14,037 bases of DNA from Piscirickettsiaceae bacterium. Lineage in GTDB: Bacteria > Pseudomonadota > Gammaproteobacteria > PS1 > Pseudothioglobaceae. The notes beneath the pieces were generated by a model. The model was not told the origin of the DNA, made no database searches, and worked only from the letters and a program-made list of their open reading frames with translations. Both the position numbers and the translations under genes were made by a program. Positions 6,993 through 14,037 of this stretch are shown here, one piece after another (position 1 is the stretch's first letter; the number at the start of each line of letters is the position of its first letter). The stretch spans positions 8,673-22,709 of the forward strand of contig DTVJ01000371.1 in the NCBI GenBank assembly GCA_012963565.1, written 5' to 3'.

Positions 6993-7871
6993 ATGATTGT
7001 AGTATTAATGGGTGGTAATTCTGCTGAAAGAGCCGTTTCTCTCAACAGTGGTGAAGCAGTTTATAACGCCTTAAAAAACCAAGGTGTTGAATGTTTTAAG
7101 TTTGACTGGCATGGAGATAATTTAGATGAGTTATGGGCGCATTCTTTTGATCAGGCTTTTATTGTTTTACACGGTCGTGGTGGTGAAGATGGTTATATCC
7201 AACAACAACTAGAGCAAAGAAATATAGCCTATACAGGCTCAAACTCAAGTGCTTCTGAACAATGTATGAATAAAGCCACCACTAAAGCCATTTGGGCTGA
7301 GCATGATTTACCTCTATCTCCTTCTGTATTGGCCAATATCGGCGAACCTGCCCCAGCGGTTGAGTTCCCCCTGCCTTGGGCCGTTAAACCGATTTTAGAA
7401 GGCTCTAGTATCGGTATTAGTAAAGTCAACAATACCTCACAGTTAGACGAAGCGCTTACATTGGCCTGGAAATACGATTCACCTGCACTAATCGAACAAT
7501 GGATTGAAGGTGATGAATACACAGTTTCAATCTTAAATGGAAAAACACTTCCTGTGATTCAAATTGTTGCTGGTCATGGGTTTTATGATTATGAATCAAA
7601 ATATCACTCTGATGAAACTCAATACTTATGCCCATGTGGACTCTCAAGTGCTGATGAACAACAATTACAAAAAATTGCTTTGAATGCCTTTAAAATCATG
7701 GGTGCCAAAACTTGGGGTCGAGTTGATTTTATTGTAGATCGGCATCAAACACCTTACCTTTTGGAAATCAACACTGTTCCAGGCATGACTTCACATTCAT
7801 TGTTACCTATGGCGGCAAAAGCAGCTAACTTGAGTTTTGACGAACTGGTTTTAGCAATTCTAAATGATTAA
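6993..7871 (+). CDS. ddl: D-alanine--D-alanine ligase
   Basis: This cytoplasmic ATP-grasp enzyme makes the D-Ala-D-Ala dipeptide used by MurF. It has 292 residues, close to the DdlB type. The N-terminal MGGNSAERAVSLNSG carries the conserved Glu12 and Ser16. Then come LHGRGGEDG, EGSSIGIS, a GDEYTVSILNG strand, VDFIVD, and the C-terminal EINTVPGMTSHSLLP (258-272) with metal-binding Glu and Asn and the loop that closes the active site. The ATG follows the murB stop directly, with GGAG (6981-6984) eight bases ahead. The 3' end overlaps ftsQ by eight bases. The murC-murB-ddl-ftsQ order is that of the dcw cluster. Confidence 0.97.
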   Translation: MIVVLMGGNSAERAVSLNSGEAVYNALKNQGVECFKFDWHGDNLDELWAHSFDQAFIVLHGRGGEDGYIQQQLEQRNIAYTGSNSSASEQCMNKATTKAIWAEHDLPLSPSVLANIGEPAPAVEFPLPWAVKPILEGSSIGISKVNNTSQLDEALTLAWKYDSPALIEQWIEGDEYTVSILNGKTLPVIQIVAGHGFYDYESKYHSDETQYLCPCGLSSADEQQLQKIALNAFKIMGAKTWGRVDFIVDRHQTPYLLEINTVPGMTSHSLLPMAAKAANLSFDELVLAILND

Positions 7872-8622
7872 AAAACGCAGCGCTCGACATAACAAACGCA
7901 AAAAATCTATCACTCAATTGCTCTTGCCTATCGCCAGGGCATTGCCTTTTTTTGCTATGCTGGCCTTCATTGTTTGGAGCATTTTAAAATCCAACCCAAC
8001 TGAATTTCTAAAAGTAGATATCCAGTGGAATATTGACGAGAGATTACCCATTACTCAAACAGTCTTAGCAAATAAAATACAACCCCTTATTCAAGACAAA
8101 TACCAACTCGATTTACACCAGATAAAACAAGCATTAGAAAACGAATCTTGGGTTAGTAAAGCACATATTAATCGCTTATTTTGGAACTCGATTCAAATCG
8201 ATGTTGAGACTCAACGCATTGCCATGCGCTGGAAAAACACAAACTGTAAGGCAAAAGATACAGCTAACTGTACGGGATATATATCAACCGATGGTGAGTT
8301 ATTTACTCCTAAAAAATCAGTGGTATCGAATGCTGTTTTAGCGCTTTCAAAACAAGATCAAATGATTGTCTCTAAGCTATATACAGACTATAAGCATTAT
8401 CAAGAACTATCTAACCCCATGGTGATTAAATCATTCTCTAAAACTAACATTGATCAGCTAACACTCGAGCCTAACGTTAAAGTGATTCTAGGCTATCAAA
8501 AACAAGATGAAAGATTGGGTAGATTTATCAAAGCATACAACAAGCTAAAAAAGAGTAACTCAAAAGTTAAACAAGCAACTTTTGATATGCGCTACCCTAA
8601 GGGCTTTGCGCTGAGTTATTAG
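7864..8622 (+). CDS. ftsQ: Cell division protein FtsQ
   Basis: FtsQ anchors the FtsQLB subcomplex of the divisome. The 252-residue protein has a very basic cytoplasmic tail (KKRSARHNKRKK), one transmembrane helix (about 25-42) and a periplasmic part. The POTRA domain follows the membrane (about 48-118, with ESWVSKAHINRLFW and IQIDVETQRIAMRW), then the beta domain with STDGELFTP, ending in DMRYPKGFALSY, the family's typical last strand. Between RW and the GELF strand there is an insertion with two cysteines, C128 and C136, which could form a disulfide in the periplasm. The ATG overlaps ddl by eight bases. The expected ftsA and ftsZ do not follow; instead the last 26 bases overlap a convergent gene on the minus strand. 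Confidence 0.94.
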   Translation: MIKKRSARHNKRKKSITQLLLPIARALPFFAMLAFIVWSILKSNPTEFLKVDIQWNIDERLPITQTVLANKIQPLIQDKYQLDLHQIKQALENESWVSKAHINRLFWNSIQIDVETQRIAMRWKNTNCKAKDTANCTGYISTDGELFTPKKSVVSNAVLALSKQDQMIVSKLYTDYKHYQELSNPMVIKSFSKTNIDQLTLEPNVKVILGYQKQDERLGRFIKAYNKLKKSNSKVKQATFDMRYPKGFALSY

Positions 8623-9295
8623 TTTGAATTAATTGATAACACAACGCCAGCGTAACTAGTGTCCAATAGAAAACCACTACTCTAACTACCCACTCTAATG
8701 TGGGGCCTAGTCCTATTATATTAGCTAACGCGGCAAACAACATTGTCACTAATGCAGGCAAAACAGCTTGCAAGAAAAACAAGTTAGCATGTGTGGGGAA
8801 AGATAAACTCCACTTATATTTTGAAGGCTGGCCAATGGCAATATTGACAAAATTAAGAGTAATTGGAATGATTAAAAAATACACCACCAATTGTAAAAAC
8901 GGCATGCCAGTAATCATCACTGGCATCACAGTTACTAAACCAATAAACAATGTCAAACCAACAAATCGTATGATTTTATTAAAATCTAAAATCGGTATCA
9001 AACCATTCACCGATGCCTCTCCCAGCATGACTAAACGATACATATTGATGGATAAGGTTAAATATCCATAAAAAAACAAAATCAAAGAAATCATCATGTA
9101 TTCTGGTAACTGTATATCAGTCAACTCACCACCACTAAACACTTGCTCCATTGATCCTAATAACTCAGGCGCGATCGTTAAAAATGGCAAAGAAACAAGC
9201 AAAGGAAGAATAGAAATTTCCAGTATTTTTTTCCAATGCGTGAGTGCAAAAGCAAAGCCTGCTATAAAGATTTTATTAATCGGTAGTGCGTTCAT
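8597..9295 (-). CDS. Six-span integral membrane protein of unknown function
   Basis: I cannot assign a function. The 232-residue protein is strongly hydrophobic with about six membrane segments near 23-45, 66-88, 107-130, 131-152, 172-195 and 199-222. A short conserved-looking stretch, INMYRLVMLGE after span 2, resembles sequences in uncharacterised proteobacterial membrane proteins, but no catalytic or transport motif stands out. Its ATG is four bases after the mltD stop and no ribosome site is visible, so translation is probably coupled to mltD. It is the last gene of the minus-strand unit and runs 26 bases into the 3' end of ftsQ. The matching codon bias and tight spacing support a real gene. 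Confidence 0.82.
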   Translation of the reverse strand: MNALPINKIFIAGFAFALTHWKKILEISILPLLVSLPFLTIAPELLGSMEQVFSGGELTDIQLPEYMMISLILFFYGYLTLSINMYRLVMLGEASVNGLIPILDFNKIIRFVGLTLFIGLVTVMPVMITGMPFLQLVVYFLIIPITLNFVNIAIGQPSKYKWSLSFPTHANLFFLQAVLPALVTMLFAALANIIGLGPTLEWVVRVVVFYWTLVTLALCYQLIQTNNSAQSP

Positions 9296-9299
9296 GTTT

Positions 9300-10886
9300 T
9301 TATTTCATTTTAGTATTGATAACATTGACAATAATTTTTAGCTTTTGCCCTGGTTGTAATGGTTTTTTACCATCTAATTTATTCCATGATTTAAGATTGC
9401 TGACACTGACCTTAAACCTTCTAGCAATGGTCGATAAATTATCACCTTTTTTAACACGATAGGTAACTTTTCTATTAATATCGATACCCACACGAGTTAA
9501 CTCAGACAAGTCAGTTTTAGCTTGCCAAATCACCAATTTCTTGCCTATTTTAAGCGGCTTAGAATGCGTTAGATGATTCCACTTAACAATACTGTCAATT
9601 TGAGTATTGTATTGTTTAGCAATTTTCCATAGACTGTCGCCGTCAATCACCGTATGAATGACTTTAACACCTGTTTTTTTAGCATCCAGTCTGCGTTTTT
9701 CTCGTTGATCTTCGGTGAGCGCGTAGTCGTCTTCAGATCGTTGAGCAACTGGCACAATCAAATATTCGCCAACTTTAATCAGACTGTTGCTTAAGTTATT
9801 AACACTCTTGATTTGATCCAAGGTAGTTTTAAACTTATGTGCTAAATAACTCAAACTCTCACCTGATTTAACCTTATGTCTCAACCAACGCACGCGTGCA
9901 TTTTTCGGATGAGTGCTGAGATTTTTCTCAAATTCAGTGACTTTATCAATCGGCAGTAAAATAGCATAAGGTGGATTGCTTGGTGTGGCCCAACGCTTAA
10001 GGCCAGGATTGAGTGAATATATCTCATCCAAGCTCAAATCTGCCCACTGTGCAATCGTTGCTAAATCAAACTGAGAGTCTAATGTCACCACTTGTACTTG
10101 AGGTTTGTTATCTACAGGCGTTATTTCTTGACCATATAAATCAGGATGCTTGATCAACTCAGCAACCGCTAATAATCGAGGTACATAACCTCGAGTTTCA
10201 GCTGGTAGGTCTAGGTGCCAAAAATCAGATTTTTTACCCAACCTTTTATTCTTGCGTACCGCTTTTTGCACCCGACCTGGACCTGAATTATAAGCGGCAA
10301 TGGCTAAGAGCAAATCACCTTTAAAGAGTTTTTTAAGATTTTTTAAATACTTAACCGCTGCTTTAGTCGATGCCAAAACATCACGTCTGCCATCATACCA
10401 CCAGTCTTCTTTTAAGCCGTAAAGCTTACCTGTGGATGGAATAAATTGCCAAAGACCTGAGGCTGTACCATGTGAATAAGAAAACGGATAATACGCAGAC
10501 TCAACAATCGGCAACAAGGCAATTTCAATTGGTAATCCAGCTTTTTCAACTTCTTGAGTCACTAAGTACAAATACGGTTTTGCACGCTTAGTCACGCGCG
10601 TTAAATAATCAGGATTTTTCTTAAACCAGTCAATATGCCAAAACAAATCTTTTTGGCTGGACGCACTCAAGGTATAACGATTGGCAATATATTGCCATAG
10701 GTCTTTTTCAATGACAACTTGTGCTGGTTTTGCTACCTGAATTGGTTCTATTGTTGCTTGAAGATTAAGCTTAGGGCTAGTAGTACTAGTAGTGACAGCT
10801 GTCGTGCCCTCGCAAGCGCTTAGCAGTATGAATAAAAAATAAAAAAATCTACGTAAGAACTTTAAGATTTTGAACCACCTGCACAT
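9300..10886 (-). CDS. mltD: Membrane-bound lytic murein transglycosylase D, three LysM domains
   Basis: A lipoprotein that cleaves the glycan strands of murein by lytic transglycosylation (GH23). The 528-residue protein has a lipobox LSAC with lipidation expected at Cys25. The residue after Cys is Glu, not Asp, so sorting to the outer membrane is likely. A Ser/Thr-rich linker follows. The SLT domain (about 105-225) has catalytic Glu129 in IVESAY, then YSHGTASGLWQFIPSTG, YDGRRDVLAST and AIAAYNSGPGRV. Three LysM murein-binding repeats end the protein at about 337-380, 410-454 and 475-520, the last reading TYRVKKGDNLSTIARR. The start lies inside bolA, overlapping by 25 bases; no later ATG exists before the signal peptide. 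No clear ribosome site precedes it, which suggests coupling. Confidence 0.96.
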   Translation of the reverse strand: MCRWFKILKFLRRFFYFLFILLSACEGTTAVTTSTTSPKLNLQATIEPIQVAKPAQVVIEKDLWQYIANRYTLSASSQKDLFWHIDWFKKNPDYLTRVTKRAKPYLYLVTQEVEKAGLPIEIALLPIVESAYYPFSYSHGTASGLWQFIPSTGKLYGLKEDWWYDGRRDVLASTKAAVKYLKNLKKLFKGDLLLAIAAYNSGPGRVQKAVRKNKRLGKKSDFWHLDLPAETRGYVPRLLAVAELIKHPDLYGQEITPVDNKPQVQVVTLDSQFDLATIAQWADLSLDEIYSLNPGLKRWATPSNPPYAILLPIDKVTEFEKNLSTHPKNARVRWLRHKVKSGESLSYLAHKFKTTLDQIKSVNNLSNSLIKVGEYLIVPVAQRSEDDYALTEDQREKRRLDAKKTGVKVIHTVIDGDSLWKIAKQYNTQIDSIVKWNHLTHSKPLKIGKKLVIWQAKTDLSELTRVGIDINRKVTYRVKKGDNLSTIARRFKVSVSNLKSWNKLDGKKPLQPGQKLKIIVNVINTKMK

Positions 10887-11170
10887 TTGGGAGAATCAGG
10901 CGCACGATTTTTCATTAGCCATTCATCTGGCGTGTAAGTATGCATTGCCAACGCATGAATATGATTTAACTCCTCTTTAAACAATTGATTAATAAAACGA
11001 TGTCTATCAATTAATTTTAAATCGACAAAATAATCACTCACCACCACCAATTTAAAATGTGACTCAGTGGCAGGGCCGGAATGATTCTGTGACTCATTAA
11101 TCACTTCAAGATGTGTTGGACTGAGTGCTGTTTCTAACTGCTCAGTTAAATGTTGTTGCATATTACTCAT
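10862..11170 (-). CDS. bolA: BolA family protein
   Basis: BolA proteins bind monothiol glutaredoxins and 2Fe-2S clusters, and in E. coli BolA also influences cell shape and envelope genes. I use the ATG at 11170 (102 residues) because AGGAA stands six bases ahead; a frame start at 11209 would add 13 residues without family support. Visible family features are NHSGPATESHFKLVVVS (29-45), the conserved RHR at 56-58, the LFKEELNHIHALAMHTYTPDEW run, and a terminal DSPKC with Cys96. Length and the SP-C ending match true BolA rather than the shorter IbaG/YrbA. The start overlaps the 2Fe-2S reductase stop by eight bases, and the end overlaps mltD by 25. Confidence 0.94.
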   Translation of the reverse strand: MSNMQQHLTEQLETALSPTHLEVINESQNHSGPATESHFKLVVVSDYFVDLKLIDRHRFINQLFKEELNHIHALAMHTYTPDEWLMKNRAPDSPKCAGGSKS

Positions 11171-12179
11171 TATTATTTCCTGTATAGGCAAATACAAAGG
11201 CATCTGCAAAGAAGTTGTCTTTAATCATACCTTGATTTATGAAGGTATCAGCAGCAGACTTGACCATCTTTGGTGGACCACAAGCATACACCTCGTAGCC
11301 TGTTAAATCATCAAAATCATTCAAAACGCTTTCATGTACAAAGCCTGTTCTACCTTGCCACTCATCGTTTGGCTCAGACAAGACAGGAATAAAATGAATG
11401 TTGTCGTAGTCATTAGCCCACTGCGAAGGCAAGTCCATATAAAAATCAACCTCGTCTCTCACTCCCCAATACAAGTAAATTTGTCTGTTCAGTTTATTTG
11501 CAATTGCATGCTCAATGATGGCCTTAATCGGTCCAAAACCTGTGCCGCCAGCCACCAGAATAACGGGTTTTTTGCTGTCTTCTCTGAAGAAAAAATCTCC
11601 TTTAGGGCCTTCGATTCTGAGTAGTGATTTTTCTTCTAATTCATTAAACACAAAGTGGGTGAATTTACCACCCTCAACCAAGCGTACATGTAACTCTATC
11701 AGACTAGTATTAGTAGGCGCATTGGCAATTGAAAAGGCACGTGGATCAAAATCAGGATGGATTAAATCAATATATTGCCCAGCTAAATATTGCAATGACT
11801 CCGAGCCTGGAATTTTTAAAAACACTTGTATCACATCATGATTGAGACGCTTAATCTTTTCTACTTTACAAGGCAAAGTTCTAACTTCAATATCAGCAAC
11901 ACTGTCTAACTCAGCCACGACCAACGAGATATCAGACTTGGCCCTACACTGGCACAACAACGCCATGCCATCAGCAACTTCTTCTGGAGTAATGCCACTA
12001 GGTATTTCTCCTTCGTAACCAACTTCGCCTTCAATAATGGTGGCTTTACATTTACCACAAGAGCCTTTTTGACAACCATAAGGAAAATTTAACCCGTGGA
12101 TTAAAGCATCATCTAGGATACTATCAGTGCCATCAGTTTGAAAAATTTTGCCACTGACTTGATTTTCAATTGTAAACAT
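11163..12179 (-). CDS. 2Fe-2S ferredoxin / FAD / NAD(P)H oxidoreductase
   Basis: A three-domain electron-transfer flavoprotein of 338 residues, of the kind often annotated CDP-6-deoxy-delta-3,4-glucoseen reductase or phenol-hydroxylase-type reductase. The N-terminal plant-type ferredoxin domain has cluster ligands C36, C41, C44 and C76 (spacing CX4CX2CX31C). The FAD domain has RAFSIAN (147-153), and the NAD domain has VAGGTGFGP (209-217) and the closing ACGPPKM (299-305). Electrons would pass from NAD(P)H through FAD to the cluster and then to an unknown acceptor; the deoxysugar name should not be taken as its role, since no deoxysugar genes are nearby. It heads the minus-strand unit and overlaps bolA by eight bases. 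No ribosome site is clear before the ATG. Confidence 0.92.
   Translation of the reverse strand: MFTIENQVSGKIFQTDGTDSILDDALIHGLNFPYGCQKGSCGKCKATIIEGEVGYEGEIPSGITPEEVADGMALLCQCRAKSDISLVVAELDSVADIEVRTLPCKVEKIKRLNHDVIQVFLKIPGSESLQYLAGQYIDLIHPDFDPRAFSIANAPTNTSLIELHVRLVEGGKFTHFVFNELEEKSLLRIEGPKGDFFFREDSKKPVILVAGGTGFGPIKAIIEHAIANKLNRQIYLYWGVRDEVDFYMDLPSQWANDYDNIHFIPVLSEPNDEWQGRTGFVHESVLNDFDDLTGYEVYACGPPKMVKSAADTFINQGMIKDNFFADAFVFAYTGNNNE
11177..11181 (-). promoter_or_regulatory. Shine-Dalgarno AGGAA for bolA
   Basis: On the minus strand AGGAA stands six bases before the ATG at 11170 and lies inside the end of the upstream oxidoreductase gene. It decides the bolA start in favour of 11170 over the upstream in-frame ATG at 11209. 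Confidence 0.7.
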
Positions 12180-12207
12180 GCGTTTGTATCTAATAAGTTT
12201 AGTGCTG

Positions 12208-12219
12208 ACATTATAATGT
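12208..12219. promoter_or_regulatory. Palindromic, possibly bidirectional -10 region (ACATTATAATGT)
   Basis: This perfect 12-bp palindrome lies in the 79-bp gap between the divergent oxidoreductase and miaA genes. Its core ATTATAAT reads TATAAT on both strands: 12212-12217 on plus and 12215-12210 on minus. Starts would fall near 12224 (plus, about 35-base leader for miaA) and near 12203 (minus, about 24-base leader for the oxidoreductase). No strong -35 is seen for either direction; CTGACA at 12205-12210 is a good hexamer but is too close to this -10. It could also be a repressor site. Confidence 0.4.
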
Positions 12220-12258
12220 AGGTTATATCTATTAATGCCTAGTAATTAAAAGCCCTTT

Positions 12259-13182
12259 ATGCCAATTAGAATTGATAAAACAGTTGTATTTTTGATGGGT
12301 CCTACCGCCTCGGGAAAGACTGATTTAGCGATTGAGTTAAGTCAGAAATTTAAGGCTCGACTGATTAGTGTTGATTCTGCGCTGATTTACAAAGGTATGG
12401 ATATTGGTGCTGCTAAACCTGACACTAATACCTTAATAAACTATCCACATCATTTAATTGACATTTGCGATCCAGCTGAAGCTTACTCTGCCTACGACTT
12501 TGCTAAGGATGCCAAAGTACAAATAGAAACAGCCTTTAACAATGATGAAACTCCGATCTTGGTAGGTGGCACATCGTTTTACTTTAATGCACTTGAATAT
12601 GGCCTGTCTAATTTGCCGGAATCTACGACAGAATCAAGAGAAAAGTTTAATCAACTGCTAAAAGATAGAGGTTCTGCTGAATTGCATAACGACTTAGCCA
12701 AGATCGACGCAAAAGCCGCTAATCGAATCCACCCGAATGATTCACAAAGAGTGACTCGTGCACTAGAAGTATTTGATCTAAGCGGGAAAACACTGAGTGA
12801 ATTACAAGGCAACAAAAAATTAGGTATAGGCATTGATTATCCGATTAAAAAAATCATCCTCATGCCAGAACGTAGCGAGCTCCATCAGCGTATTGAAAGA
12901 CGTTTTTTATCTATGTTGGACAATGGCTTCATAGCCGAGGTTGAGCGCCTAAAACAAAACCCAAATTTACATGAAGACTTGCCTTCAATACGTTGCGTGG
13001 GCTATCGACAAGCTTGGCAGTACTTGAATGGTGAAATCGACAAATCTACCATGATTGAAAAAGCTATTATCGCCACACGTCAGCTATGTAAACGCCAAAG
13101 CACTTGGTTAAAAAGTGAATCAAACGCCCTGCTTCTAAAAACTAACGATGTTGAGGTAGCAATGAAATTTATCCAAGGATAG
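12259..13182 (+). CDS. miaA: tRNA dimethylallyltransferase
   Basis: MiaA transfers a dimethylallyl group to A37 of tRNAs reading codons that begin with U, the first step to ms2i6A. At 307 residues it has normal length. The P-loop is GPTASGKT (14-21), followed by DSALIYKGMDIGAAKPD (the family usually has Gln after DSA), YPHHLIDICDP, LVGGTSFYF, RCVGYRQAWQYL in the substrate region, and ATRQLCKRQSTWLK near the C-terminus. Its substrate comes from the same MEP pathway as IspD and IspF. It has no mutL or hfq beside it, unlike E. coli. It appears to stand alone, read from the divergent gap, and its last 14 bases overlap the 3' end of murD. No strong ribosome site is visible before the ATG. Confidence 0.96.
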   Translation: MPIRIDKTVVFLMGPTASGKTDLAIELSQKFKARLISVDSALIYKGMDIGAAKPDTNTLINYPHHLIDICDPAEAYSAYDFAKDAKVQIETAFNNDETPILVGGTSFYFNALEYGLSNLPESTTESREKFNQLLKDRGSAELHNDLAKIDAKAANRIHPNDSQRVTRALEVFDLSGKTLSELQGNKKLGIGIDYPIKKIILMPERSELHQRIERRFLSMLDNGFIAEVERLKQNPNLHEDLPSIRCVGYRQAWQYLNGEIDKSTMIEKAIIATRQLCKRQSTWLKSESNALLLKTNDVEVAMKFIQG

Positions 13183-14037
13183 CTTTCTTGAACGCCTCTC
13201 CTCGAGCTTCGAAATTATCAAACATATCAAAACTGGCACATGCTGGCGAGAGTAAAACCACGCCATCATTAATCATCGTACTGGCTAAACTCACTGCCTC
13301 ATCCATCGAGTCTGCATAATTGATTTGCGCCTGATGAATGCCTTTGCCTAATTCTTGAGCGCTTTGACCTATTAATACTACACTAGCCACATCTTTATCA
13401 ATCAGTTCAAATAATGCTGAATAGTCTTCTTGTTTGGCAATACCACCTGCAATCAATACAATATTTTCGTGATGGTTAATTAATGCTGTTAGGGCTTTAA
13501 TGGTCGAAATAGCATTGGTGGCTTTTGAATCATTGTAATAATCCACGCCTTGTTTTTTTACCACCCATTCTAGTCGATGCTCGAGGCCTTTAAAATCTTT
13601 AATGCTTTGCACCATGGATTCAACACTCAAGCCAATTTGATCGCCCAAAGCTAATGCTGAAAGCATATTTACAACATTATGCTCTCCAAACAGTTGCATC
13701 TCATTGATATCTATTAACACATCGTCACCCTTAAGCAAGTAACAACTACCATGACAAGTAACGGTGCCAAAATCATGAGGTTGTTTGGGAATGTCGATGC
13801 CAAAATGCCTAGCGGTGTCTTTTTTAGGAACAAGTTGTTCGTCTAAATTTACCACCAAATGTTGGCAGTGTTCGTACAAACTGAGTTTTGAATCGATATA
13901 TGCATCAAAACTGGCATATCGATCTAAGTGATCTGGGGTGATATTAAGCACCACACCGGTTAGTAAATCCAAATTTTGAGTGTAATCTAATTGATAACTG
14001 GATAATTCCAACACATAATAATCAACTTCGTCGTCCA
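13169..14037 (-). CDS. murD: UDP-N-acetylmuramoyl-L-alanine--D-glutamate ligase, C-terminal part
   Basis: MurD adds D-glutamate to UDP-MurNAc-L-Ala. The gene runs off the window, and the frame stays open to the last complete codon at 14035-14033, so the N-terminal UDP-binding domain and P-loop are not seen. About 288 residues remain: LELSSYQLD, then NITPDHLDRY of the central domain (the family usually has His after DHLDR), GEHNVVNMLSALALG, HRLEWV with YNDSKATN, LIAGGIAK, and the diagnostic ending LLSPACASFDMFDNFEARGEAF. These motifs separate it from MurC and MurE. It lies apart from and opposite to murC-murB-ddl-ftsQ, so it is not in a standard dcw cluster. It converges on miaA with a 14-base overlap. 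Confidence 0.96.
   Translation of the reverse strand, partial: DDEVDYYVLELSSYQLDYTQNLDLLTGVVLNITPDHLDRYASFDAYIDSKLSLYEHCQHLVVNLDEQLVPKKDTARHFGIDIPKQPHDFGTVTCHGSCYLLKGDDVLIDINEMQLFGEHNVVNMLSALALGDQIGLSVESMVQSIKDFKGLEHRLEWVVKKQGVDYYNDSKATNAISTIKALTALINHHENIVLIAGGIAKQEDYSALFELIDKDVASVVLIGQSAQELGKGIHQAQINYADSMDEAVSLASTMINDGVVLLSPACASFDMFDNFEARGEAFKKAILG

Noticed and set aside
7229..7647. Minus-strand open frames opposite ddl
   Set aside because: ddl has every family motif on the plus strand; the antisense translations resemble no protein and overlap each other.
8700..9341. Two plus-strand open frames (8700-9071 and 9096-9341) opposite the membrane protein gene
   Set aside because: They lie antisense to a hydrophobic protein gene with good structure. 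Their translations show no domain or signal, and no ribosome site is clear. They are shadows of the minus-strand gene.
10777..10794. 9-bp near-perfect tandem repeat (CTAGTAGTA, then CTAGTAGTG)
   Set aside because: It encodes a short Thr-Thr-Ser repeat in the MltD linker after the lipid-attachment site, a region free to vary; nothing suggests phase variation, because a change of one 9-bp unit stays in frame.
11334..11841. Plus-strand open frames opposite the 2Fe-2S reductase
   Set aside because: The minus strand encodes all FAD and NAD motifs here; the antisense products are low-information and have no start context.
1..14037. Search for a mobile, phage, defence or CRISPR system
   Set aside because: All frames belong to recognisable housekeeping or membrane-protein genes; no transposase, integrase, tRNA attachment site, direct-repeat array or long terminal repeat was seen.

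Overview
The window is a gene-dense, AT-rich chromosomal stretch of a gammaproteobacterium. The evidence is the gene order ftsB-ispD-ispF, the MurC/MurB/Ddl/FtsQ block, a proper BolA and a three-LysM MltD-type lipoprotein. The AT-rich codon use and tight packing would suit a free-living or symbiotic sulfur oxidiser of the SUP05/Thioglobus type, but that placement is an impression and was not tested. No tRNA, rRNA, CRISPR array, insertion sequence or phage gene is visible. No gene-free stretch exceeds about 80 bases.

Layout. (1) 1-2850, plus strand: the end of an Smr-domain gene, then xseA (exonuclease VII large subunit), a secreted M23 peptidase and an RDD membrane protein, each overlapping the next. 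(2) 2847-2924: a short regulatory gap with a perfect FNR/Anr-type inverted repeat (TTGAT-N4-ATCAA) placed as in a class II FNR promoter ahead of an extended -10 (TGCTATAAT). (3) 2925-8622, plus strand: an unrecognised 79-residue two-span membrane protein, then ftsB, ispD, ispF, murC, murB, ddl and ftsQ, mostly overlapping or abutting. (4) 12179-8597, minus strand: a 2Fe-2S/FAD/NAD oxidoreductase, bolA, mltD and a six-span membrane protein, all overlapping or nearly touching. (5) 12180-12258: a divergent promoter gap centred on a 12-bp palindrome that carries a -10-like TATAAT on both strands. (6) miaA on plus, then murD on minus, cut by the window end.

Functionally, most of the window concerns the cell envelope. 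IspD and IspF feed isoprenoid (undecaprenyl) synthesis. MurB, MurC, MurD and Ddl make the peptidoglycan precursor. FtsB and FtsQ are partners in the divisome FtsQLB complex. The M23 peptidase and MltD remodel murein. BolA is linked in other bacteria to Fe-S handling and cell shape. The usual dcw cluster is broken: the murC-murB-ddl-ftsQ block does not continue into ftsA-ftsZ but collides with a convergent membrane-protein gene, and murD lies elsewhere on the opposite strand.

I do not see an unknown defence or mobile system. The points most worth a second look are the FNR-type promoter ahead of the unknown small membrane protein and ftsB, a strongly divergent IspF, an ftsB without a conventional start codon, and a cysteine-bearing insertion in FtsQ.
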